Assembly (NCBI GenBank): GCA_023137005.1
Contig: JAGLQE010000077.1
Span: forward strand, 1-5,169
Direction: 5' to 3'
DNA from: Thermoplasmata archaeon
Lineage (GTDB): Archaea > Thermoplasmatota > Thermoplasmata > SG8-5 > JAGLSY01
Length of the DNA stretch: 5,169 nucleotides
Shown one piece after another: positions 1-5,169 of the stretch (positions within the stretch are counted from its first letter, which is position 1; the number at the start of each line of letters is the position of its first letter). The position numbers and the translations under genes are program-made. The notes beneath the pieces are model-generated. The model was not told the DNA's origin. It ran no database searches and saw only the letters and a program-made list of their open reading frames with translations.

Positions 1-14
1 TTTCCTTTTGGATT

Positions 15-73
15 GGAAACCTTTTCTTTTGGAGGGTTGGCCAGCACAGCGAGAAGCAAAAGAAAAGGCTTCC
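15..73. repeat. Imperfect inverted repeat with 17-base arms
   Basis: Arm 15-31 pairs with arm 57-73 at 16 of 17 positions; the only mismatch is A19 opposite C69. The core is an uninterrupted 12-bp match, 20-31 against 57-68. The 25-base loop spans 32-56. Each arm contains a CCTTTTCTTTT tract on one strand, so both directions get a T-rich stretch. A shorter competing hairpin, GAAGC 53-57 with GCTTC 68-72, shares the right arm. Bases 1-12 also nearly repeat 22-33 directly (11 of 12 identical). The repeat could be a bidirectional terminator or the end of a repeated element. Confidence 0.7.
58..68 (-). terminator. Possible T-rich terminator of the exporter operon
   Basis: Read on the minus strand this is CCTTTTCTTTT, about 105 bases past the permease stop codon, inside the right arm of the inverted repeat. 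Archaeal polymerases often stop at oligo-T tracts, with or without a hairpin. The position fits, but the tract is interrupted by a C and the assignment is inference. Confidence 0.35.
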
Positions 74-172
74 CGGGGCATTAGTTCAAAGAGTCAATGC
101 TCTGTTATCATATGCCTTGCCAGTACATTGTTTTGCCAACTTTACGCATCCCTTCTTAGCTAGTATGCCCAT

Positions 173-1678
173 TCAAGCCCCAAGGTCCAAAGCTTCGTAG
201 GCTTTACCCGCACTCCTCACCCCGAGCACCAGAATAAGAAACGCAATGTCCAGTGAGAACATGAGGGCCAGCAATCCAAGCACCTTGTCCGAGAAGGCGA
301 TGGCAATTGGTGGGATGAGCATGAAGGCGAATAGGAACAGGCAGACCATCATCATCGTGTACATGCTCATGACATCGGGCGCATTGCCGGATGCTTCATT
401 GTAATTGGGATATTTTGTGCCATGCCAGATCCCCAAGCCGGTTGCCATCATGTACATGGCCATTGCTCCCATTATGGAGAATATGAAGGCGGTTGCGGAT
501 AAGCCGGTCATCAGGGGTACGGGTATTGCAACGAACACAATTATGAAAGGAAGCATCAGGAGGATCGAGAGGGCCTTTCCCTGTATTATCTGGTGGCCGG
601 TTATCGGCATGGATTTGAATACCCAGGTATTCTTCCCATCCTTGCTCACAATACCAAGTGCAGGGACCAGCCCCAGAAGCACGACCGCCAGGAACAGTGA
701 TAATCCGACGATGACTATGGGAAGAATGTCCAGTGCGAGCCCGGGAAGCTCGAGGAACCCTTCAAGCTGATTGTAAAAATAGAATGCGAAGACCATGAAA
801 CCGATGAGAGTTATGGCATTACCTATGCCCTCTCTACGCCTCAATAAGGTCCGCACCTCCTTATCATATATTGTGGACACGGAATTTCCGAAGAATCTCT
901 TGACCAGTACGGTATGGGTCTTTTTGATATTGTGTTCTCTCTTTTGCAAATGAGATCTGGCCTTGGACGAGGTCATCGTATTCCAGGATTCAAGCAGGAA
1001 ATGCGATGATAGTGGAATGAATATGAAGGACGACAGGAGCAGTAGGGCAAGCATATTGACCAATTCCCAATTCCCGAACCTTAGTTGAAGCAGGAAGAGC
1101 CAGACCAGTGAGATCATGGGGCTGTAGAGGAATGAGCCTACCATCTTTCTTTTCCATGTTCCGAGGCCGCTGAGTATCCCGTAGGCAAGGCCAGTTGTCG
1201 AGGCCAGTAATGTTAGTAAAATGAGATCGAGCACCATATATGGGGGGATGACAAAGTGGAAGACCGGATGAGACAGGGTGAACATGGTGATCAGGCCAAG
1301 GCCGATGGCCAATAGCATGAGATTTAGGGCCATGATCGAGACAAGCACACCTGTAATGATCTTCCAATGGGGCATTGGCTGGATGAGGTAAAAGTTGGAG
1401 GCTGGTCTTTCTACCAGCATGTGGTATGAATCAAGTAATGACTTTCCCATCATGGCCATGAAAAGAAAGAAAAATATCTCATTGATCTCGATAGGGAAGG
1501 CAAGGTTCTCCAGATTCCTGAGCACCATGGCGATTATCAAGGTGAGAGAACCAAATACCGTGAGTATCAGTATTATGGACCAGGCCGTGTAGAGCTTATG
1601 ATCCCTCAATCTCCTGGAGCCATTTCTGAAACCAGATAATATGATGGTCGAAAAGATCTCATAAATAGGGCCGTGCAC
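173..1678 (-). CDS. ABC-2-like exporter permease, about 12 membrane helices
   Basis: This is a polytopic membrane protein of 501 residues, the likely membrane half of an ABC exporter with the ATPase encoded just upstream. The frame is open back to 1789, but the GTG at 1678 is the likely start: it lies one base after the ATPase TAA and six bases after GGAGAG. Hydrophobic segments fall near residues 33-53, 67-83, 107-134, 147-171, 183-199 and 206-226. A basic cytoplasmic loop follows (about 230-290, containing an RRRE cluster). Further segments lie near 292-308, 318-345, 369-391, 394-418, 439-459 and 466-486. The two halves share a motif: PMPHWKIITG at 101-110 and SMPITGHQIIQG at 356-367, each entering a helix, which suggests an internal duplication. 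No ATPase motif is present. The substrate cannot be read from the sequence. The exporter assignment rests mainly on the ATPase partner and topology. Confidence 0.88.
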   Translation of the reverse strand: MHGPIYEIFSTIILSGFRNGSRRLRDHKLYTAWSIILILTVFGSLTLIIAMVLRNLENLAFPIEINEIFFFLFMAMMGKSLLDSYHMLVERPASNFYLIQPMPHWKIITGVLVSIMALNLMLLAIGLGLITMFTLSHPVFHFVIPPYMVLDLILLTLLASTTGLAYGILSGLGTWKRKMVGSFLYSPMISLVWLFLLQLRFGNWELVNMLALLLLSSFIFIPLSSHFLLESWNTMTSSKARSHLQKREHNIKKTHTVLVKRFFGNSVSTIYDKEVRTLLRRREGIGNAITLIGFMVFAFYFYNQLEGFLELPGLALDILPIVIVGLSLFLAVVLLGLVPALGIVSKDGKNTWVFKSMPITGHQIIQGKALSILLMLPFIIVFVAIPVPLMTGLSATAFIFSIMGAMAMYMMATGLGIWHGTKYPNYNEASGNAPDVMSMYTMMMVCLFLFAFMLIPPIAIAFSDKVLGLLALMFSLDIAFLILVLGVRSAGKAYEALDLGA

Positions 1679-1679
1679 G

Positions 1680-2405
1680 TTATTCTCTCCTCTGTTCCAC
1701 CAGCTTGACAAAAGCCTCTTCCAGGTTCTCGACTCCAACCTCTCTATAAAGGTCGGTCGGCGTGCCCATTCCCACGATCTTTCCGTCATGGATTATGGCT
1801 ATCCTGTGGCACAGGCTTTCAGCGATCTCCGTGACATGGGTGCTCATCAGGACAATGTTCCCGTTATCCACATACCCCTTTATCCATTGCTTTACCAGCC
1901 TGGCAAATCGAGGGTCAAGGCCGGATGTTGGCTCGTCCAGTATCAGAATGGGGGGCTCATGAAGAATGGATGAAGCAAATGATATCCTCTGCCTCATGCC
2001 CTTGGAATAGGTTCCGATCTCCATGTCCAGTGATCCATCCAGCTCCAGTATATCTGCGAATTTGTCAACTCTCTTATTGAGAATATCAATATCCATCTTC
2101 CGCAATGTTCCAAGCATATAGAGGAATTCGCGGCCAGTTAGTTTTTCAAAGAGTGATGGCATTTCCGGGAGATAACCTATTATCTTCTTCACCTCAATGG
2201 GTTTTTCCATGACATTGATGCCATTGATGAATGCCTTTCCAGATGTTGGTTTTAACAGGCAGGCCAGTATCTTCATCGTGGTGGTCTTTCCCGCACCATT
2301 GGTTCCCAGTATGCCGAATATCTCACCTTTATTGACCTTTAAAGAAATACCATCAACGGCCTTGACATTGCCGAAGGTCTTGAACAATTCCTGGATCTCT
2401 ATCAT
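1680..2405 (-). CDS. ABC transporter ATP-binding protein (ABC-2 exporter type)
   Basis: This 241-residue cytoplasmic ATPase powers the neighbouring permease. Walker A is GTNGAGKTT at 34-42. The Q-loop region reads GYLPEMPSL at 77-85, with Glu81 in place of the usual Gln. The signature is YSKGMRQR at 133-140, Walker B is ILILDEP at 153-159, the D-loop follows as SGLD at 161-164, and the switch histidine is His190 in STH. The atypical signature and the GYLPE segment are common in ATPases of drug, Na+ or multicopper-type ABC-2 exporters. All catalytic elements are present and the length is normal for a single-domain ATPase. The ATG at 2405 was chosen because the family begins with a strand like MIEIQEL. 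The frame is open to a TTG at 2486, but those 27 residues are not ABC-like and would cover the promoter. The permease gene follows after one base. Confidence 0.96.
   Translation of the reverse strand: MIEIQELFKTFGNVKAVDGISLKVNKGEIFGILGTNGAGKTTTMKILACLLKPTSGKAFINGINVMEKPIEVKKIIGYLPEMPSLFEKLTGREFLYMLGTLRKMDIDILNKRVDKFADILELDGSLDMEIGTYSKGMRQRISFASSILHEPPILILDEPTSGLDPRFARLVKQWIKGYVDNGNIVLMSTHVTEIAESLCHRIAIIHDGKIVGMGTPTDLYREVGVENLEEAFVKLVEQRRE
1685..1690 (-). promoter_or_regulatory. Shine-Dalgarno site of the permease gene
   Basis: GGAGAG on the minus strand lies six bases before the GTG at 1678, inside the last codons of the ATPase gene. It decides the permease start in favour of GTG over in-frame starts lying within the ATPase gene. 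It is the only convincing Shine-Dalgarno sequence in the window, and it serves the only tightly coupled internal gene. Confidence 0.75.
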
Positions 2406-2433
2406 GATAACAGATGGTTCATTCTCTACATGG

Positions 2434-2443
2434 CTTATAAGTA
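2434..2443 (-). promoter_or_regulatory. Archaeal TATA-like promoter for the ATPase-permease operon
   Basis: The minus strand reads TACTTATAAG, centred about 33 bases before the ATG at 2405. With the usual 26-27 base spacing, transcription would begin near 2411, giving a leader of only a few bases. No Shine-Dalgarno sequence is present before this ATG, consistent with a very short leader. The box lies in the 94-base gap after the CrtC-like gene, so the exporter can be transcribed independently of it. Confidence 0.6.
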
Positions 2444-2499
2444 TTGTTCCAGAAAAGATCGCATGTCTCACTGCAATTCTCTTCAATGAATATCTGGGT

Positions 2500-3606
2500 T
2501 CATATCTTGGACAATTCTTCCTTCAGTGTGTCCTTCAATGTGTTCTTCAGATCTCCGACAGTTCGTTTTACATGATCCAAAGCCTCAGACACTTCATTCT
2601 GGACATATAATTCGTATTTGGAGATCAGTTGCTTGGTGGTTGGAATTCCCAATAATTCCATGAATCCCTTTCCAGTGACCTGCTTGCCATCCACCGTGCC
2701 TTCAACAATAATTCCGCCTTCCCAGTAATTTATGGAGCCGAATATCATCTCCTGGTCGCTGAGAATGGGTCTGGTCGTAAGGTCGATGTTCATGGAGGGA
2801 ACTCGAATATGCCAGAATAGATTGTATTTGCCACCTGTCTTCTTACTTGTCCAGGCATCCCCTATGGGCTTTATGATGACATCCCGCGTATGTGTGGCCT
2901 TGCCATCCTTGTCCACAAAGTCCGCGATAAGGTCCTTCTTTTGTAGATCATCATATTCAAAGCATATCATCTCCGTATCATCGTCCAGCTGAATGGAGAA
3001 CCAGGTCCATTTATCATCCATGTACGGAGCATCGGCCCATTGCCGGTCCATCCAGGATTTCCCCTCGACCTCTATGGCCTTCCCATCTATTATCACATGG
3101 CCAGTGGTCTTCATGTTAGTTAGAGAATAATAGTAGGTCTCCCGTGAGTTAAGTTTCAGGAATCCCTCGCCGCCCTCCAGTAATGGTTTTTTCTTTGACT
3201 CCAATATCAGATCGAAGTTCTCGGTCTTGATCCGGTATTTGAAGGGCTCCAGCTCCTGTATCTCATTATTGTAATAATCCAGTGTCGGGCGCATGTAATT
3301 GATGAAGAAAAGTGGTTTCAGGAAACTGTCCTTGGACACTATCACATAAGGTGATATGTGACTGTAATTCTTTCCTGTGCCGACATCCGAAAGCAGGTGG
3401 TGGTGGAAGTAAAGATCCTTAACCGGCACCATCCTCAGGAAGGGGATGTTCACCTTTGTCACATCCGCCTTGAACATGCAATCCATGAAGAAATAATCAT
3501 TGCCATTCTTATCGGATAGATGCCCATTGAAATACCACCACTCGATGATATTGTCATGTGGCTTTCCGTCCTTGGGAAACTGTAATGGCTCGAATTTGAG
3601 GGTCAT
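2500..3606 (-). CDS. CrtC/AttH-family lipocalin-like protein
   Basis: The 368-residue protein has hallmarks of the CrtC/AttH (lipocalin-like, hydroxyneurosporene synthase-related) family. The N-terminal repeat opens with EWWYFNGHL at 22-30, a hallmark of the family. A second block, WMDRQWADAP at 185-194 followed by WTWFSIQLDD at 200-209, matches the usual W-x-D-x-Q/E-W/F motif. The C-terminal half contains YWEGG at 294-298 and GKGFMELLG at 312-320. A triple histidine lies at 68-70. No signal peptide or membrane helix is visible, so it should be cytosolic. The last 40 residues (about 328-368) are a charged, helix-prone tail. Family members include carotenoid 1,2-hydratases, but many have no known reaction, and no carotenoid gene is visible nearby, so no enzyme activity is assigned. 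The start is the ATG at 3606; a TTG directly before it is in frame. The ABC exporter genes follow after 94 bases. Confidence 0.88.
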   Translation of the reverse strand: MTLKFEPLQFPKDGKPHDNIIEWWYFNGHLSDKNGNDYFFMDCMFKADVTKVNIPFLRMVPVKDLYFHHHLLSDVGTGKNYSHISPYVIVSKDSFLKPLFFINYMRPTLDYYNNEIQELEPFKYRIKTENFDLILESKKKPLLEGGEGFLKLNSRETYYYSLTNMKTTGHVIIDGKAIEVEGKSWMDRQWADAPYMDDKWTWFSIQLDDDTEMICFEYDDLQKKDLIADFVDKDGKATHTRDVIIKPIGDAWTSKKTGGKYNLFWHIRVPSMNIDLTTRPILSDQEMIFGSINYWEGGIIVEGTVDGKQVTGKGFMELLGIPTTKQLISKYELYVQNEVSEALDHVKRTVGDLKNTLKDTLKEELSKI

Positions 3607-3629
3607 CAAGATGGGAAAGGTGGTGGTGG

Positions 3630-3637
3630 ATTATATT
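3630..3637 (-). promoter_or_regulatory. TATA-like box for the CrtC/AttH-like gene
   Basis: The minus strand reads AATATAAT, centred about 28 bases before the ATG at 3606, which predicts a leaderless transcript. It begins just after the stop codon (3639-3641) of the upstream membrane-protein gene, so the upstream promoter element falls within that gene's 3' end. A CCACCACCACC tract separates the box from the start codon, and no Shine-Dalgarno site is seen. Confidence 0.65.
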
Positions 3638-3638
3638 G

Positions 3639-4058
3639 TTATGGCTGTGGGGGCTCAAGAGGCTTAGGCGGCCCGACCTTTCCACTAAATTCCTTCTCCT
3701 CCCACATATCGTATCCCGTGGCGCAGGAAGCGGACTGGGCCATGATGGCCAGACTAACAACGACGTGCAAGAAATGAAGCAACCTGCCAAGATCCATGGG
3801 GTCCCATCTAATGAGTATGCCAGTTATCCCGGCAATGATGGACATGGTCAATATCACGCCTGCAATTCTCTTCACACGGTCCGGGCAGTCTGTTTCATAC
3901 AGCTTCTTTTTGTTATATATGGCCAGGATAACAATGCCGATGCCCAGGAATAAGTGAATGAAAAGAGAATACTTGATGTCCTGGATGGGGTCCAATACGA
4001 TCAAGATCTCGAGGAAAGCGAGCCAGATCATTGCATAGAGGGATTGCCAGAGTTTCAT
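3639..4058 (-). CDS. Small four-helix membrane protein, family unknown
   Basis: A 139-residue protein that I do not recognise. Four hydrophobic helices lie near residues 5-22, 31-48, 65-83 and 92-111. A basic loop with Cys58 (NKKKLYETDCPDRVKR) joins helices 2 and 3. His35 sits near the start of helix 2, and His95 and His98 near the start of helix 4 (LLHFLH). That spacing resembles b-type heme ligation in small membrane cytochromes, but this is inference. The C-terminus is charged and then proline-rich (GPPKPLEPPQP). No signal sequence is separable from helix 1. The ATG at 4058 is chosen; a GTG at 4067 would add three residues and sits at a better leaderless distance from the weak upstream TATA-like box. 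The stop lies 32 bases before the CrtC-like start, so co-transcription is possible although that gene has its own TATA box. Confidence 0.8.
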   Translation of the reverse strand: MKLWQSLYAMIWLAFLEILIVLDPIQDIKYSLFIHLFLGIGIVILAIYNKKKLYETDCPDRVKRIAGVILTMSIIAGITGILIRWDPMDLGRLLHFLHVVVSLAIMAQSASCATGYDMWEEKEFSGKVGPPKPLEPPQP

Positions 4059-4092
4059 TTGAAGCACCGAGGGGAATATTGGGGTTGGGGTA

Positions 4093-4100
4093 GATAAAAA
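4093..4100 (-). promoter_or_regulatory. Weak TATA-like box for the small membrane-protein gene
   Basis: The minus strand reads TTTTTATC, centred about 29 bases before the alternative GTG start at 4067 and about 38 before the ATG at 4058. The spacing would suit a leaderless GTG start or a leader of about ten bases for the ATG. The box is a poor match, and no better one was seen in the divergent region. Confidence 0.35.
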
Positions 4101-4134
4101 TGATGGGCTTTATCTCGCACTTTTATTTTTTGTT

Positions 4135-4156
4135 AAAGAGGGAAAGTTAATATATA
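4135..4156 (+). promoter_or_regulatory. BRE and TATA box of the PAS sensor gene
   Basis: A purine-rich stretch AAAGAGGGAAAG (4135-4146) runs straight into TTAATATATA (4147-4156), the most typical archaeal BRE-TATA pair in the window. The TATA centre is about 32 bases before the ATG at 4184, predicting a start near 4179 and a leader of around five bases. The box lies 89 bases from the divergent gene's ATG. Confidence 0.7.
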
Positions 4157-4183
4157 CAAACAGTTATATCACACATAGTTGAA

Positions 4184-5169
4184 ATGATAAACGAAGGAAG
4201 CAATACAAGTTGGAATAGTCAAGCAGAGATGGTCTCATCAATCATTGACCAGAGTCCTAATGCACTTGCGGTAATTGAAGTTGGAGGCATCATTTCCTTT
4301 GCAAACAGGAAATTTTCAGAGATATATGCCCCTACTCTTGGCAACCCTGTTGGAATGAATTGGCGTAATTTCATTTCTTCTACAGCCACCATCCGCAGGA
4401 AATATAATGAAATTGCTGACAGAGTTTTTAATCAGAAGAAGGTCTGGAAGGGCGAAATATCAGACATCGATGTAAATGGGAACACAATATGGAGGCACTC
4501 AACCTTTTTTCCGATATTGGACAAAGATGGCAACCCCCTTCGTGTGATCTACATAAGTGAAGATATCACTGAAAGGAAAGAAGCAGAAGAATCTCTTCGT
4601 AAAAGTGAGGAGTGGAACAGGGATATAGTTGAACATCTTAATGATCTGGTTTATCAATATGATAAAGATTTTAAGCTTATGTATGCCTCTCCTCAACTTG
4701 TAAAACTCGTTGGATATAAAGCTGATGAAGTTATAGGTACAAATTTAGATTTTATAATTTCAGATGACTATCATTCTCAACAAACCTCAAAGGATTTCAG
4801 AAATAGAGCTAAGAAAAGCAAGAAACCTGTTAAAAAGCGTGATACGGTAAAACTAATTCATAAGAATGGAAGGGCCATAGATGTAGAAGTCTACAGATCT
4901 TCTATGCATGATATTGATGGTAGGTTTACAGGAATAATCGGTGCTATCACAGACATAACCGAGCGCAAGAAGGCAGAAGAAGCATTGCAGGAAAGCGAGG
5001 AGAAACACAAACTGCTAGTGGAATCTTCGCTTCAGGCCATACTTATTAGACAAAATGATGAGTTTATTTTTGCAAATCTTGCAGCTGAACATATTGGTGG
5101 TTACAGCAAAGAAGAGTATTATTCAATGACTCCCCAACAGATCAGTGAACTAATTCATCCCGATGATCG
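4184..5169 (+). CDS. Multi-PAS sensory protein, 5' part (cut by window edge)
   Basis: The frame is open from the ATG at 4184 to the window end, giving 328 complete codons of a longer protein. Two full PAS/PAC units and the start of a third are visible. The first covers about residues 19-128 (IIDQSPNALAVIEVGG to DITERKEAEE, Asp127). The second covers about 147-258 (HLNDLVYQYDKDFKLMYASP to DITERKKAEE, Asp257). The third begins near 271 and includes FIFANLAAEHIGGYSKEEY. The linkers after PAS 1 and PAS 2 are near copies of each other, as expected for signalling helices between PAS domains. There is no signal peptide or membrane helix, so this part is cytoplasmic. The output domain is outside the window; a histidine kinase is common in archaea, but this is not shown. 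PAS domains can bind heme, flavin or small ligands, and none can be assigned here. Codon use is markedly more AT-rich than in the minus-strand genes. Confidence 0.93.
   Translation, partial: MINEGSNTSWNSQAEMVSSIIDQSPNALAVIEVGGIISFANRKFSEIYAPTLGNPVGMNWRNFISSTATIRRKYNEIADRVFNQKKVWKGEISDIDVNGNTIWRHSTFFPILDKDGNPLRVIYISEDITERKEAEESLRKSEEWNRDIVEHLNDLVYQYDKDFKLMYASPQLVKLVGYKADEVIGTNLDFIISDDYHSQQTSKDFRNRAKKSKKPVKKRDTVKLIHKNGRAIDVEVYRSSMHDIDGRFTGIIGAITDITERKKAEEALQESEEKHKLLVESSLQAILIRQNDEFIFANLAAEHIGGYSKEEYYSMTPQQISELIHPDD

Larger units (their letters stand above)
1..172. other. Intergenic or window-edge region downstream of the permease gene
   Basis: No gene can be supported here. Plus-strand frame 1 is open from the window edge to a TAG at 82-84 (27 codons), which could be the tail of a gene entering from the left, but most of it lies within the inverted repeat described separately. 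The minus strand has only a 13-codon ATG frame near 150. No tRNA-like T-loop or cloverleaf was found. The region most likely holds the 3' end and termination signals of the exporter operon. Confidence 0.5.

Noticed and set aside
1..84. Plus-strand frame open from the window edge to TAG at 82-84, possibly a gene tail
   Set aside because: It has only 27 codons, no recognisable motif, and overlaps the inverted repeat, which explains much of its sequence.
1679..1789. N-terminal extension of the permease into the ATPase gene
   Set aside because: A GTG with a well-spaced GGAGAG site follows the ATPase stop by one base, and the extension would be the ATPase C-terminal coding region read in another frame.
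1680..2405. Loss of function of the ATPase because Glu81 replaces the Q-loop glutamine
   Set aside because: Glu at this place is common in GYLPE-type ABC-2 exporter ATPases, and Walker A, Walker B, signature and switch histidine are intact.
2406..2486. N-terminal extension of the ATPase to a TTG at 2486
   Set aside because: The extra 27 residues do not fit the ATPase family and would cover the TATA-like box at 2434-2443.
2197..2610. Plus-strand open frame of 137 codons opposite the ATPase and CrtC-like genes
   Set aside because: It lies antisense across two well-supported genes, shows no domain, and has no promoter or ribosome site.
3636..3953. Plus-strand open frame of 105 codons opposite the small membrane protein gene
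   Set aside because: The minus-strand frame has coherent membrane helices and a sensible start; the plus frame shows no protein-like pattern.
4499..4696. Minus-strand open frame of 65 codons inside the PAS gene
   Set aside because: The plus strand here encodes clear PAS/PAC motifs; the reverse frame is a shadow.

Overview
The window looks archaeal, most likely euryarchaeal. TATA-like boxes sit about 26-33 bases before the start codons, leaving little or no leader and no Shine-Dalgarno site. The one clear Shine-Dalgarno sequence (GGAGAG) precedes an internal operon gene. AGG/AGA arginine codons are common. A Thermoplasmata- or methanogen-related lineage is plausible, but nothing here fixes the taxon.

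Layout. Bases 1-172 are non-coding as far as can be seen and hold a long inverted repeat with T-rich tracts on both strands. From 173 to about 4058 there are four genes on the minus strand. In transcription order they are: a small four-helix membrane protein (3639-4058), a cytosolic CrtC/AttH-type lipocalin-like protein (2500-3606), an ABC ATPase (1680-2405) and a large twelve-helix ABC-2-like permease (173-1678). A 125-base divergent intergenic region separates these from a plus-strand multi-PAS sensory protein that starts at 4184 and runs off the right edge.

How the genes may work together. The ATPase and permease genes are one base apart and almost certainly form one exporter with its own promoter. 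The CrtC/AttH-like gene lies 94 bases upstream on the same strand with its own TATA box. AttH-family proteins are known next to ABC exporters in bacteria, so a shared lipid or isoprenoid substrate is a reasonable but unproven idea. The small membrane protein has histidines placed as in di-helical heme-binding proteins, but no family was recognised. The PAS gene is clearly more AT-rich than the other genes and is transcribed away from them. It may be an unrelated, possibly acquired, sensor.

No RNA gene, CRISPR array, insertion sequence or complete mobile element was seen. The genes belong to recognisable families apart from the small membrane protein. No clearly new system can be claimed from this window alone.
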